Positions 24,943-34,537 of a DNA stretch of 64,000 bases are shown piece after piece. Under the pieces are notes generated by a model. The model made no database searches, was not told the origin of the DNA, and saw nothing but the letters and a program-made list of their open reading frames with translations. The translations under genes and the position numbers were made by a program. This stretch comes from Acidobacteriaceae bacterium KBS 146 (GTDB lineage Bacteria; Acidobacteriota; Terriglobia; Terriglobales; Acidobacteriaceae), in assembly GCA_000688615.1 (NCBI GenBank), contig JHVA01000001.1, forward strand, positions 3,410,001 through 3,474,000. Reading direction: 5' to 3'. Numbering within the stretch: position 1 is the stretch's first letter; every line of letters starts with the position of its first letter.

Positions 24943-26193
24943 ATGAAGATTTTGGGAGCGATGGGCCTTTTGTGGGCAGCGACGCTGAGCGCTTCGGCAG
25001 CGCCAGTGGTGCTTGTATGTGGTGCGACGGCTTCGGCGCGGTTTGCGGCGACGGCGGCGGGCTTCGATCTTGTGGCGCCTCCTTCTCAGCAGACGAAAGA
25101 CGGTTGTTCGAGCGATGCCGCGTTCTTCGTCTCGTTTCCAGCGACGGATGGAAACTACCGCATCAAGGTGGAGCTGGGTGGGGACCGAGCGGCGAAGACG
25201 ACGGTGCGGGCGGAGTCGCGGCGGCTGATGGTGCAGGAAGAGGCGACCACAGCGGGAGAGTACAGGACAGAGAGTTTTGTGGTGAATGTCCGGACGCCTG
25301 ACATTGCAGGGGGGACGGAGCGTGTCCATCTGAAGCCGCGCGAGGTAGGAGCGCTGGATTGGGACGAGAAGCTGACGCTGGAGTTCAACGGCGAGCATCC
25401 CTCGGTGCGGAAGATCTCTGTCGAAGCGGTGAAGGATGTTCCCACGGTGTATCTGGCGGGGGACTCGACGGTGGTGGACCAGGATAAGGAGCCGTGGGCT
25501 GCGTGGGGACAGATGTTGCCGCGGTTCTTCGGTCCGAAGGTGTCGATTGCCAATCATGCGGAGTCGGGCGAGACGATACGGTCGTTCGAGACGGAGAAGC
25601 GGTGGGAGAAGATCTTTTCGACGATCCAGCGGGGCGATTTTCTGATGCTGCAGTTTGCGCATAACGATCAGAAGCCGGGACGAGGATATGTTCCTGCGGA
25701 GACGGAGTACACGGCGCTGGTGGAGAAGTATGTGGCGAAGGCACGGGCTGTGGGAGCGCATCCGATTCTGGTGACGAGCATGAACCGGAGGACGTTTGAT
25801 GACGCTGGAAAGATCACAGACACGCTGGCACCGTATCCGCAGACGCTGCGAAAGATTGCCGCAGAAGAGCAGCTGCCACTGGTTGATCTGAATGCGATGA
25901 GCAAGGTGATGTGGGAGACGATGGGGCCGGATGGAACGTTGAAGGCGTTTGTGCATTATCCGGCGAACACGTTCGAGGGTCAGGCGGCGGAGCTGAAGGA
26001 CGATACGCACTTTAACAGCTATGGAGCGTATGAACTGGCTCGATGCGTCGTAGAGTCGTTGCGGCAACAGAAGAGCCCGCTGGTGAAGTGGATGCGTTCG
26101 GGGCTTACAGATTTCGATCCTGCGCATCCGGATGCGCCGTTCAGCCTTCCGCTAAGCCCGATGATCGATACCGCGACGCCGTACGGTCGGTGA
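24943..26193 (+). CDS. Rhamnogalacturonan acetylesterase-like SGNH hydrolase (CE12 type), exported
   Basis: About 416 residues from the ATG at 24943, which begins a clean signal peptide (ILGAMGLLWAATLSASA). An N-terminal carbohydrate-module-like region of about 150 residues precedes the SGNH domain: VYLAGDSTVVDQ has the nucleophile Ser, ANHAESGETIRSF the Gly block, LQFAHNDQKPG the Asn block, and DDTHFNSYGAYELA the Asp and His. This order is that of carbohydrate esterase family 12, which removes acetyl groups from pectin. It fits with the GH28 enzyme elsewhere in the window. Confidence 0.88.
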   Translation: MKILGAMGLLWAATLSASAAPVVLVCGATASARFAATAAGFDLVAPPSQQTKDGCSSDAAFFVSFPATDGNYRIKVELGGDRAAKTTVRAESRRLMVQEEATTAGEYRTESFVVNVRTPDIAGGTERVHLKPREVGALDWDEKLTLEFNGEHPSVRKISVEAVKDVPTVYLAGDSTVVDQDKEPWAAWGQMLPRFFGPKVSIANHAESGETIRSFETEKRWEKIFSTIQRGDFLMLQFAHNDQKPGRGYVPAETEYTALVEKYVAKARAVGAHPILVTSMNRRTFDDAGKITDTLAPYPQTLRKIAAEEQLPLVDLNAMSKVMWETMGPDGTLKAFVHYPANTFEGQAAELKDDTHFNSYGAYELARCVVESLRQQKSPLVKWMRSGLTDFDPAHPDAPFSLPLSPMIDTATPYGR

Positions 26194-26598
26194 TGAGGCT
26201 GGGCGGGGCGAAAAGTCGGTGGGGTCCGCGAGCTGCGGGTCTTTCCGCTTTCAGGGTTGCGGGATGCGACTTCCTTCGATGCTGCGATGAATGGCAAAAA
26301 ATATTTTGCGATCCCCGTAGACTTTCCCCAGCCGTTCCGGGTACATTGAGGCTCGGTCCGGGTCCCCATCCCCCAGTAATTGTGCCCAGGTTTCCCTGTC
26401 GACAGGTTTGCAGCTACGAGAGCGAGCTCTGTTGCGGGATGGAAGATAAGGCGTAATTTGCGCTGAAACTTCTCCGGTCCCTTGAAGGTCATCGGTGTCG
26501 ATGACGGCCCCTCTTTTCTTTGTGTATTGACGGCTCTGGCTCTCGAGAATGATTCGGGTCCTGCAGTGAATCGTCCGGATTTCTGCAATGGAGATGCT

Positions 26599-28086
26599 AT
26601 GAAAAGACTTCGCAGGTTTGCGTGTCCTGCGGCCTCGATGCTTGCCCTGGTGATGGCGGGTTCGGCTGCGAAAGCTCAGACGCTTCAACAAATTGAGAAT
26701 GGCCAGCCGCAGTTGTTTGTCGATGCGGTCGAGTCCTACATCTATGGCTACCCGCTGATGATGGTTGGGGTGACGGGTCGCACTGCCACCACGATTCCCG
26801 ATGCGATGACCAAGCTTGGCGCGGCTCCGCTGAACCAGTTTGGCAAGGAGTTGCGACTGCCGGATGCGACGTTCAAAGACGTTGTGCTTCCCAGCACGAC
26901 GACGCTCTATGCCTCGTCGTTTCTGAACTTAGCGGAAGAGCCGGTCATCCTGCACATACCGTACATGGGCAACCGGTTCTTCCTGCTGCAGATGCTGGAT
27001 GGGTGGACAAATGTAAGCATGAAATCGCCGGGCAGCCGCCTGGGAAGCCAGGAGGGCGACTACGCTCTGGTGGGACCGAACTGGAATGGTCAGCTGCCGT
27101 TCGGGCTGAGAGAGACCATCCAGATGCCGACTAATACGATGTGGATTATCGGAAGGATCTACACCAACGGAACGCAGTGGGATCTCAACGAAGTGGTGCA
27201 GTTTATCTATCCGGGGTTGACGCTGACGCCGTTGAGCAGGTTCAGGCGAGGGCCCTATACGCCGCCGTCCGATCTTCCGGTGCAGCCCTATGCCGATGTG
27301 AAGACGACACCGCTGAATCAGGTTGCCGGGATGGACGCGTGCGCGTTTTTCCAGAACATGGCGGCCATGATGATCTACAACAGACCGATTGCGGGGCAGG
27401 ATGATGCGATGCTGCCGAAGCTTGCCAACGTGGGGCTCTTTCAGGATCACTACTACGACTGCACGGCCATCGGGCGCGACACGATGGATACGTTGCAAAA
27501 GGGTGTCGCGGCAGCAAGGGCGTTTCTCAACATTGCTCCTACACCTCCGCAGACCGCGACGAAGTGGACGATGTCGCTGGGGGTCGGGACCTATGGCGAC
27601 AGTTATCTTTTGCGGGCCGAGGTCGCGAAGGATGCGCTGGGCGCGAACAATCCTATCGATGCGGTCTATGGCTATACGACCAATGACGGCACCAACGCGC
27701 TGCTGGATGGAGCGAACAACTACAAGATCCACTTTGCGCCGCCGGGCGTGAGCCAGGGAATTCCTCCGGTCAACCCGAAAGGGTTCTGGTCGGTCACGAT
27801 CTACAACGCGGATGGAACGCTGGTGGCCAATGATGCGGCGACGAATGCGGGCGTCAACTACAACGCCATCGGGGTGCCTTATGTGCAGGGGCACATGGCG
27901 CAGTTCAATATGGATGGCTCGCTGGATCTGTACCTGCAGACCAATCCTCCACCTGCGGGAACGGCCTTCAAGAACTGGCTGCCGACGCCGAAGACGGGCA
28001 ACTACATCGTCTTTTTGAGAATGTACTGGCCGGATCAGACGATCCAGAGCGGGCAGTGGATTCCGCCGGCGATCGTAAAAAACTAA
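26599..28086 (+). CDS. DUF1254/DUF1214 domain protein, exported
   Basis: About 495 residues from the ATG at 26599, which begins MKRLRRFACPAASMLALVMAGSAAKAQ, a signal peptide. DUF1254 is seen as AVESYIYGYPLMMVGVTGRT followed by STTTLYASSFLNLAEEPVILHIPYM. DUF1214 at the C-terminus includes GFWSVTIYNADGTLV. These large secreted proteins have no settled function. The gene ends in a strong terminator at 28104. The 405-bp gap upstream (26194-26598) holds no convincing gene. Confidence 0.9.
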   Translation: MKRLRRFACPAASMLALVMAGSAAKAQTLQQIENGQPQLFVDAVESYIYGYPLMMVGVTGRTATTIPDAMTKLGAAPLNQFGKELRLPDATFKDVVLPSTTTLYASSFLNLAEEPVILHIPYMGNRFFLLQMLDGWTNVSMKSPGSRLGSQEGDYALVGPNWNGQLPFGLRETIQMPTNTMWIIGRIYTNGTQWDLNEVVQFIYPGLTLTPLSRFRRGPYTPPSDLPVQPYADVKTTPLNQVAGMDACAFFQNMAAMMIYNRPIAGQDDAMLPKLANVGLFQDHYYDCTAIGRDTMDTLQKGVAAARAFLNIAPTPPQTATKWTMSLGVGTYGDSYLLRAEVAKDALGANNPIDAVYGYTTNDGTNALLDGANNYKIHFAPPGVSQGIPPVNPKGFWSVTIYNADGTLVANDAATNAGVNYNAIGVPYVQGHMAQFNMDGSLDLYLQTNPPPAGTAFKNWLPTPKTGNYIVFLRMYWPDQTIQSGQWIPPAIVKN

Positions 28087-28103
28087 CAAGGAAGTCCCTG
28101 TTC

Positions 28104-28139
28104 GCGCGGGCACGGTTGGGGCCTGCCCGCGCATTTTTT
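28104..28139 (+). terminator. Intrinsic terminator after the DUF1254 gene
   Basis: GCGCGGGC (28104-28111) pairs with GCCCGCGC (28125-28132), followed by ATTTTTT. A textbook rho-independent terminator 18 bp after the stop. Confidence 0.85.
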
Positions 28140-28599
28140 ATCGCACGTAGGTGTAGGTACCGCAGAGATCGGTTGAGCCGGAGATGGCCTCGAGGGTGAA
28201 GACGGGGGGCTTGGCTCCCGAGAAGAAGGCAATCTGCAGGGCGTTGGCCTTCGCGTAGGTCACCATCCACTGAACGGCTTCTGCGCCGCAGAGCGTGTTG
28301 TGTTTCTGGAAGGTCTTTGAGGCGGGGATGTTGAGCCGGTAGAGGCTGCCGGTCGGGTTGGTGCTGGTGTCCGCATCGAAGACGGCGCTGACTTCGCCGG
28401 GTTCGAGGGCACGGATCTTCGACATGGTGACGATGTAGAAGTTGATGGAGATCTTTTCGTCGGCCAGCGAAACGTCCCCGGTGATGGAGCGGGCGGTCTG
28501 GCTTGCGGCGCGCCAGTAGCCTTTCTCCTGCGCGTGGGCAGCGAGGGAGAGGGTGAGCAGGGAACAGGCCAGAGCTTTGAGGAAGAGAACACGCTTCAT
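28138..28599 (-). CDS. Secreted protein of unknown family
   Basis: 153 residues with a signal peptide (ALACSLLTLSLAAHAQ). The mature part is small and beta-rich in appearance, with two cysteines (LCGAEAVQ and LCGTYTYVR) that might pair. I recognise no family. It is convergent with the DUF1254 gene and shares its terminator region. Codon use matches neighbours, so it is probably a real gene. Confidence 0.65.
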   Translation of the reverse strand: MKRVLFLKALACSLLTLSLAAHAQEKGYWRAASQTARSITGDVSLADEKISINFYIVTMSKIRALEPGEVSAVFDADTSTNPTGSLYRLNIPASKTFQKHNTLCGAEAVQWMVTYAKANALQIAFFSGAKPPVFTLEAISGSTDLCGTYTYVR

Positions 28600-28648
28600 G
28601 GGTTAAGGATGACACCATGAAGCGTGTTTGAGGAAGTGTGTGGAAGAT

Positions 28649-29326
28649 TTAGTCGCGGCTGCGGCGGCCGCCCATCAGCTGCAGCACCGCGAGGAAGATG
28701 TTGATGGCGTCGAGATAGATGGAGAGCGCGAGGGAGACAGCGGAGGCTCCATCGCCGCCGGCGCGGATACGGGCGAAGTCACCGACGGTGAGCAGGGTGA
28801 AGATGCCGAGGGTCAGCCAGGAGTAGGTGTCGGGCGTGAGGAAGTGGAAGAACATGCTGGCGATTCCGGCGATGATGAGCAGCAACAGAGCGGCGAAGCC
28901 GATTCCGGCGATGCGGCGGTAGTTGATGTTGAAGAGATAGGAGATGCAGCCCATCACGGCCATGCCCGCGCCGGTGGTCGCGGCGGCGTTGAAGACGAGG
29001 GTGCTGCCAAAGGCGTGGATGTAACGCTGGATGAGGGGGCCGATCTCCCAGCCCATGAAGTAGGCGAGGGCGAAGAAGAGTCCCAGTCCGAGCGCAGGGT
29101 TGGCCTTGCGCGCGAAGTTGATCCCGAAGACCAGACCGAGGACGAGGATCATGCCGGGCAGCGTTCCCCATGCTGGCGCGGTGGTGACGCCAAAGGCGGT
29201 GATGAGGAAGCCGACGGCGGTGATGCCAAGCACCTTGGCCAGCAGCGAGGTAGTCTCCTCGCGTGGGGCGTCGATGATGGTGGGATAACTGCGGTACTCG
29301 TTCATGCGATAGTCGTTCATTGCCAT
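28649..29326 (-). CDS. Bax inhibitor-1/YccA family membrane protein
   Basis: About 225 residues from the ATG at 29326, MAMNDYRMNEYRSYPTI; the upstream open frame lacks membrane or protein character. Seven hydrophobic helices follow, with the BI-1 features GWEIGPLIQRYIHAFGSTLVFNAAATT and DAINIFLAVLQLMGGRR at the end. BI-1 homologues form calcium-leak channels in the inner membrane. It stands alone. Confidence 0.9.
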   Translation of the reverse strand: MAMNDYRMNEYRSYPTIIDAPREETTSLLAKVLGITAVGFLITAFGVTTAPAWGTLPGMILVLGLVFGINFARKANPALGLGLFFALAYFMGWEIGPLIQRYIHAFGSTLVFNAAATTGAGMAVMGCISYLFNINYRRIAGIGFAALLLLIIAGIASMFFHFLTPDTYSWLTLGIFTLLTVGDFARIRAGGDGASAVSLALSIYLDAINIFLAVLQLMGGRRSRD

Positions 29327-29427
29327 GCTTGTCGCTCCAACACTATTGGACGCTTTCGCGGGGAATTTGTCATGTATGTCGTGCCTCGACAACAGCACCG
29401 AAGGCGAGCGAGGCGTCTTTCCGCGTG

Positions 29428-30174
29428 CTATTTGGTTGCGGGAAGCTCGCGGATCCTGATGTTGCGGAAGGAAACAGGGAAGCCGTGATCCTGCAGCAGG
29501 ATGTAGCCGTCGTGCTTCTCGCCGAAGTCCGGCCAGACGTGGTATTTGCTGTCGGCGACGAGCTTGCGGAACTGCGGGGTGAAGCGATCGTATTCGACGA
29601 CCTTGACGCCGTTGAGCCAGTGCTCGCCGTGGGCTCCGCGAACGACGATGCGTGCCGTGTTCCATTGTCCGATGGGCTTGACGGGTTTGTTCTTCGCCGC
29701 AGGAATCATGTCGTAGAGAGAGGCGAGGGTGCGGTCGCCGTTGACACCCTTCTTCGCGTCGGGGTGTACGGCGTCGTCGAGGATCTGATATTCGAAGCCG
29801 ATGGCGGAGCCGGGGCCCTTGTTGAGGTCGGGGTCGACGAAGTATTTAATGCCGCTGTTGGCCCCGGGGGTGATGCGGAAGTCGACGAGCAGCTCGAAGT
29901 TCGTGTATTTGCGCGTGGTGATGATGTCGCCGGCGTTGCCGCCCTCTTCGCCGCCGTGCTCGGTGACGGAGATCATGCCGTCCTTGACCTCCCATCCGGT
30001 GGTGGGGAAGCTGGGGCTGTGGTCGCCGCGCCAGCCGTTGGAGGTCTTGCCGTCAAAGAGGAGATGCCAGCCCTGTGCCTTTTCTGTTGCGGAGAGCGTG
30101 TTAGGTGCGGTCTGCGCGATGGCGGGCAGGGTGGCAGCGAGAGAGAGGGCGAGGAGAGTGGCTCGGATGCGCAT
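29428..30174 (-). CDS. DUF1080 (3-keto-disaccharide hydrolase-like) secreted protein
   Basis: 248 residues with a signal peptide ([14 protein letters not shown]). The DUF1080 concanavalin-like fold shows as [42 protein letters not shown] and [11 protein letters not shown]. This family includes enzymes that cleave 3-keto-disaccharides and is greatly expanded in soil bacteria that degrade plant sugars. A decayed fragment of this gene (from about 29941-30035) is found at 31939-32035. Confidence 0.88.
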   Translation of the reverse strand: MRIRATLLALSLAATLPAIAQTAPNTLSATEKAQGWHLLFDGKTSNGWRGDHSPSFPTTGWEVKDGMISVTEHGGEEGGNAGDIITTRKYTNFELLVDFRITPGANSGIKYFVDPDLNKGPGSAIGFEYQILDDAVHPDAKKGVNGDRTLASLYDMIPAAKNKPVKPIGQWNTARIVVRGAHGEHWLNGVKVVEYDRFTPQFRKLVADSKYHVWPDFGEKHDGYILLQDHGFPVSFRNIRIRELPATK

Positions 30175-30240
30175 GGCTCTTTACGATACGCGGGTGAAGC
30201 CCGTGTTGGGTAGATCGGGCGCGTCTGAGACCGGGCATCG

Positions 30241-31689
30241 TTACGGAGCCGGAGAGGTGACGAAGTCTCCGCTGATCAGATAAACGCCGTCGCCAGCCGC
30301 GCCTGCGCCGTAGAGATCGCCGGTCAGAAAAGCGAGTCCGTTCGCGCCCCAACGAATGAGTTTTGAGGGAGTGCCCGACACGTTGGTTACAGGAATCGCG
30401 CCGAGAAGAGTGTAGTGCGTAAGATCGAATGCCGCGATGACATAGTTGCCCTGAGCTCCGTTGTAGACGGTTTGTCCCAGAAAATATGCGATGTTCAGCT
30501 TGCTATCGAGTGCCATGAGCGGAGTATTGCTAAAACCTCCCTGGATCGTATCGAAGGTGAAGCTTGCGACGACGGTGTTGGATACGGGGTCGATGACCTT
30601 GCCGCTGTCGCTGTAGAGGTACCCTGTTGCAGGATTGAAGTGGACGCTGGAGCCAAGAATCGGTTTGTCAGCGGTCTTGCTCTTTAGCTGCACTCCTGCA
30701 GCGTTGACGGACATAATGTCGAGAGTAGGTGGCGCCGATCCGTTGTCCACGCCGTAGAGACTTTGTCCATCAGGATTCCAGAGCAAGGTATCGATGGAAG
30801 TGGTTCCGCCAGAGCCAAAACCAGGGACCGATTGCGGACGGACGACAGCATCGTCGTAGATGGCGACCCCGCCAATCTCTCGTGGGGAGGTCGCCTTCAC
30901 GCCTCGTGAGACGGCGACAGAGCGGGAACTGCCCGGCGCTGGCGCGAGATCGATGGCGTAATAGCTCCCAAATGAGCCCGATCCCAGAGGAATGTCGATA
31001 TCGGCGTGTGCACTGGGGAGAGCATAGCGACGCAGGGAGTTTGCGCTGTCGAGCCCGACATAGAGAAAAGATCCGTCGGCGGAGACAGACAGCTTGCCTG
31101 GTTCGCTCGTGGTCGCGGCCAAAGGAGTAAAGACTCGGGTCGCGGGATCCAGTGCGGCAATGGTGTTCGCATTGGTTCCATTCCCTTTCGCTACCGAGAG
31201 ATAGAATTGCTGGCTCGCCTGATCCCATGCCATATCGTTGGCCTGAACAGGAAACATGGACACGGAGAAGGTGTTGTTGCCTTTCAACGGCTGGACGGTA
31301 ATGGTGAAGTTCGTAACGAAGTTGATGGAACTCAGAGGCGCGAGACCGACGGTAGCAGTCCCCGGTTTGGCGATCAACGAAGCCGGAACCTGCGCTTGCA
31401 AGACGGTAGAGGAGACGTACGTTGTCGTCAGATTTGTGACGTCATTCCAAAGCACGGTCGTGGTCGGTGTGAAGTTCAGCCCATTGAGGGTAAGCGCCAG
31501 GGAGCTGGATCCTGCCACGGCGGTACCTGGGCTTAGCGACGTGATCTGTGCTTGCCCCGGGCCGGGCTTCGGACCCGTCCCGTCGCCATCACGACCCGGC
31601 AGAGAGCCTGTGAACCTGGGTCCGCCGCAACCCGTTAAAGCAGAAAGACCAAGAGAGATAAAGAGAAGTGTAAGAAAGGTTCTGCGCAT
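30241..31689 (-). CDS. TIG/IPT-domain and beta-propeller lipoprotein
   Basis: 482 residues. MRRTFLTLLFISLGLSALTGCG is a lipoprotein signal. An IPT/TIG domain follows (ITSLSPGTAVAGSSSLALTL with a NFTPTTTVLWND strand), then a six- to seven-bladed propeller with repeated segments such as TIAALDPATRVFTPL and LSVSADGSFLYVGLD, like YncE surface proteins. Members stick to surfaces or act as cell-wall-linked binding proteins. The role is not known. It is encoded upstream of the DUF1080 gene on the same strand, with a 66-bp gap. Confidence 0.8.
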   Translation of the reverse strand: MRRTFLTLLFISLGLSALTGCGGPRFTGSLPGRDGDGTGPKPGPGQAQITSLSPGTAVAGSSSLALTLNGLNFTPTTTVLWNDVTNLTTTYVSSTVLQAQVPASLIAKPGTATVGLAPLSSINFVTNFTITVQPLKGNNTFSVSMFPVQANDMAWDQASQQFYLSVAKGNGTNANTIAALDPATRVFTPLAATTSEPGKLSVSADGSFLYVGLDSANSLRRYALPSAHADIDIPLGSGSFGSYYAIDLAPAPGSSRSVAVSRGVKATSPREIGGVAIYDDAVVRPQSVPGFGSGGTTSIDTLLWNPDGQSLYGVDNGSAPPTLDIMSVNAAGVQLKSKTADKPILGSSVHFNPATGYLYSDSGKVIDPVSNTVVASFTFDTIQGGFSNTPLMALDSKLNIAYFLGQTVYNGAQGNYVIAAFDLTHYTLLGAIPVTNVSGTPSKLIRWGANGLAFLTGDLYGAGAAGDGVYLISGDFVTSPAP

Positions 31690-31810
31690 TTTCCGTTTTT
31701 TTTAGATGGACTAAACGGAAGAATATCAGCGAGTGGGGAACGACTCTATCCAACGAAGGCGGTAGGAAGGTATGCAGCAGTCAATTCCAAAAGGTATCTC
31801 TAGCTCACCC

Positions 31811-32035
31811 GGCGGGATGGATGCTGTCCCACTGGGGCAGAAGGACGACGCTCTCCCGCTAGTTGGGTTCGGTGCGGGAGATGACGGGTTCGGTGGTGCG
31901 GGGTTGTAGGGAAGATGCGGCGTGTCGGCGGCGTTGTCGCCCCTCTTCTTCGCCGCGCCTGGTGACGGAGATTATGCCCTCGCTGACCTTCCATCGGGTG
32001 ATGGGGAGGCCGGAGCGGTAGACGCCGCGCGATCG
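31811..32035 (-). pseudogene. Chimeric relic of cupin and DUF1080 gene fragments
   Basis: Bases about 31811-31933 align with the 3' end of the cupin gene at 33578-33712 (for example GGACGACGCTCTC and GGTGCGGGAGATGACG shared). Bases about 31939-32035 align with the inside of the DUF1080 gene at 29941-30035 (GGTGACGGAGAT, ATGCC, ATGGGGA). Both are shifted and full of small gaps, so nothing is coded. They lie in one orientation, back to back. The remainder of the 365-bp gene-free gap (31690-32054) shows nothing recognisable. Confidence 0.7.
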
Positions 32036-32054
32036 AGTTTTTATCAGCTAAGCC

Positions 32055-33331
32055 TCAACCGGTGATGGTGTGGGTGGAGAGGTTGATGACAACGGAGTCG
32101 TTGGGCGTCTTGCTTGTCCCCGTGCTGGTGGCGGTGTGGAACTCAATACGCATGGTTTGTGCGTTGACGACGATGCGGAGATAGCCGTAGTCGGTGGTGT
32201 TGTAGTTCTCAAGGGTGAGAGTGTTATCGATTTTGTATGGTGTGCGGAGGATGGAGCGCATGGAAGAGAGTGGGGAATGTCCTCCGCAGCCTGCGACGAG
32301 GAAGGGAATCTGCAGGTTGTCCAAGGTTCGGGTGAAGCGCTGATAGTTGTGGGCGTGGCCTGAGAAGATGGCGTGCGGCCATACTCCAGCGGCTTTGCAG
32401 GCGATGTCGATGTCGGTGAGCATGGCGGGGCTGCCGCCGTGGATGGAGCCTCCGGTGAAGGGGGATGATGCGTGGCGATGATGACGGCTCCGGTGAATTT
32501 GTCTGTCTTGACGCGGTTGAGTGCGGCGGTGAGGAAGTCCACCTGGCGCGAGTCGAGCACCTTATAGGTGCCGCCCTGGTCGGAGATGACGCCGGGGTCT
32601 TCGAGCACATTGCTGTAAAGGCCGAGGATGCGAACGAGCGGGCAGTCGAAGGCGAAGTAGACGGCGGGCTGGATCATGGTGCTGCGCAGCAGGCCGCCCG
32701 CATCGGGAGAGGGGTTGAAGGACGGAGCACAGAAGTTGCGCAGAAATCCGGTGAGCGTCGGTTCGGGGTCGGAGGAGTAGACGACGCCATCGTGGTTGCC
32801 GGGGATGGCGAGGATGGGTGCGGGATAGAGCCGGTAGGGTTCGAAGAACTGATCGTAGTAATAGTTCGATTCGCCAAAGTAGTAGACAAGATCGCCGAGG
32901 TGGAAGAGGAAGGCAGGCACGTCGGCTGCGTTGCTTTCGGTGAAGTCGGTCACCATCTTGTCGGCGACAAGCGACTGGGTGGAAGGCCCTTTGACGCTGC
33001 CGGTGTCTCCGACGGAGTGGAAGACGATCTGTCCGGCCTTTTGAATGGCTGCATCGACGGTCGCGCCCTTCGAGCCGTACGCCTGCGCCAGTGTAAGAAC
33101 GGGTTCGACGACTGCGTTGGCTGCTTGAGGAACAGGCTCGACGATGCCGATGCCGACGTCTTTCTGGTCGGTGATGGGTTTTTTGAAGCTGGTTGGATCG
33201 GGCGAGGGAGTAGGCTGCGCGAAGATCGGGTCGCCGTCGCCTCGTCTGTGGGGAGTGTTGGGAGGTTGCTTCTTCCCTGGGGTCGGCATGACAGGTGCCT
33301 TTCGGAGAGAGCCGTCTTGATCGAGCACCAT
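32055..33331 (-). pseudogene. Metallophosphoesterase, frameshifted in a G5 run
   Basis: The first 290 residues from 33331 read as a calcineurin-like phosphoesterase (HSVGDTGSVKG, FHLGDLVYYFGES, LAIPGNHDGVV, IIATHHPP). The rest continues in another frame from about 32460 to 32055 (IFSGHAHNYQRF, VAGCGGHSPL). The break is at CCCCC on the minus strand (GGGGG, 32460-32464), where a sixth C would join HHPP to FTGGSIHGG. Metal ligands lie on both sides of the break, so the product is inactive as read. Real mutation or a sequencing error are both possible. An acid-phosphatase-like role is the family expectation. Confidence 0.85.
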
Positions 33332-33570
33332 CGCTGGCGACGGTTAGCTTATACCAGGCAGGTGTTGCGGAAGATGAAGAGGGCCGAGGGGCCGCTTGTC
33401 AGGAGAGCGCACCGCCGGAGGGGAGAGGGCGAAGTCTCGCGGTGCGCGATCTGCACGAAAGCCCACCTTGGCCGCTTCGGCGGCGACGCTGGGGCACCCG
33501 AGGTTGAGCCTGATCTACAGATCGACTCTGTGTGGGGCTGGCAGCCATCTTTGCAGGCGGCTGCGGAGGA

Positions 33571-34002
33571 TCAGCCTGCTGGATGGATGTTGTCCAGCTC
33601 GGGGAGCAGGACGACGCTCTCCTGCTCGTTGGGGTCGGTGCGGGAGATGACGGCGACGACGGGTTCGGTCGTGCTGGGATTGTAAGGAAGATGCGGCATG
33701 TTGGCGGGGATGTAGAAGAAATCGCCGGGGCGGACGATGGTGTGGTGCTCCAGCCGCTCGCCGTGCCAGACGCCGGATTCTCCAGTGAGCGCGTAGATGG
33801 CGGTCTCGTGCGAGGCGTGCTTGTGGGCGCGCGCGCGTCCGCCGGGAGGAATGGTGACGAGCTGCATGTGGATGTGCTCGGATCCCGTGGATTCGGCGGA
33901 GATGCCGACGGCGTATTCGAGGCCCTGTTTGCCCATGAAGGTTTTACCGGCTTGGAGGAGGCGGCATTCGCTGGAGGTGGGTTGGGTGGTGGAGGTGGTC
34001 AT
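33571..34002 (-). CDS. Cupin-domain protein
   Basis: About 143 residues from the ATG at 34002; the open frame upstream is not protein-like. The beta-barrel pattern is seen in EHIHMQLVTIPPGGRARAHKHASHETAIYALTG (HxHx-like metal site with His and Glu) and IVRPGDFFYIPANMPHLPYN. Likely metal-bound enzyme or sensor of the cupin superfamily, substrate unknown. A degenerate copy of its 3' end lies at 31811-31933. Confidence 0.85.
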   Translation of the reverse strand: MTTSTTQPTSSECRLLQAGKTFMGKQGLEYAVGISAESTGSEHIHMQLVTIPPGGRARAHKHASHETAIYALTGESGVWHGERLEHHTIVRPGDFFYIPANMPHLPYNPSTTEPVVAVISRTDPNEQESVVLLPELDNIHPAG

Positions 34003-34121
34003 CGGGATGATCCTCGCGATCTGGTGAGGTGATGTGACCCGTGGATATGGTACTCCGTGAGGGATATGGATGGGTCTGTGTCTTCGCACGAATGGCTGCC
34101 CCTGCAAACACTACGTCAGAG

Positions 34122-34469
34122 CTAAGCAGGCTTCAGGGAGGCGATGAGGATGAAGGTATTGAGGGCAAGCAACGAGAAGGCCGGGAGGGCGGCGTAGAGT
34201 GGGTCGCGAATTCGAAAACGGGTAAGCACAGCGAAGAACATCATCAGGGCGAATCCCGCGGCGGAGAGCCGGAGCAGCGGAAGGTAGAAGTAGCCGAGAA
34301 GCATTCCAAGGCTGCCGCAGATCTGCAGCGTTCCGGTCAGCATTCGGAGACTGGGGACTTGATAGCGTTCAAATTCGGCCACCATCTTCCGGGAGAAGAA
34401 GCAGCCCAGACCATACCAGGTGAATGCAGCGATGGAGACCGCCTGAGCGACTTCCGTGTAAACCTTCAC
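34122..34469 (-). CDS. DoxX-like small membrane protein
   Basis: About 115 residues from the GTG at 34469 (VKVYTEVAQAVSIAAFTWYGLGCFF). An earlier start would put an Arg/Pro-rich tract of no protein character in front. It has four predicted helices with RYQVPSLRMLTGTLQICGSLGMLLG, a typical DoxX-like second helix. It is divergent from another DoxX-like gene at 34538, with a perfect 9-bp mirror motif between. Confidence 0.7.
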   Translation of the reverse strand: MKVYTEVAQAVSIAAFTWYGLGCFFSRKMVAEFERYQVPSLRMLTGTLQICGSLGMLLGYFYLPLLRLSAAGFALMMFFAVLTRFRIRDPLYAALPAFSLLALNTFILIASLKPA

Positions 34470-34489
34470 ACCGGTTAGATGGTTTACAC
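34456..34489. promoter_or_regulatory. Operator candidate between divergent DoxX-like genes
   Basis: GTGTAAACC (34456-34464) and GGTTTACAC (34481-34489) form a perfect 9-bp inverted repeat with 16 bases between. It covers the start of the minus-strand gene, so a bound protein or RNA hairpin would affect it. Confidence 0.45.
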
Positions 34490-34537
34490 TCGGACGGCGG
34501 CGCAGAGTAATTGCTTTGGCGCCAGATAGGAGCCGAA

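Noticed and set aside
24823..26127. 434-codon minus-strand frame over the CE12 esterase
   Set aside because: Arg-rich shadow without domains.
26194..26598. Possible gene in the 405-bp gap before the DUF1254 gene
   Set aside because: Frames are open but overlap the neighbours and show no motif; only a weak TTGACG promoter-like sequence near 26526 was seen.
26929..28134. 401-codon minus-strand frame over the DUF1254 gene
   Set aside because: Arg-rich shadow; sense gene has signal peptide and domain motifs.
33332..33570. Possible small gene between the metallophosphoesterase and the cupin
   Set aside because: Translations in all frames lack protein character and no ribosome-binding site stands out.
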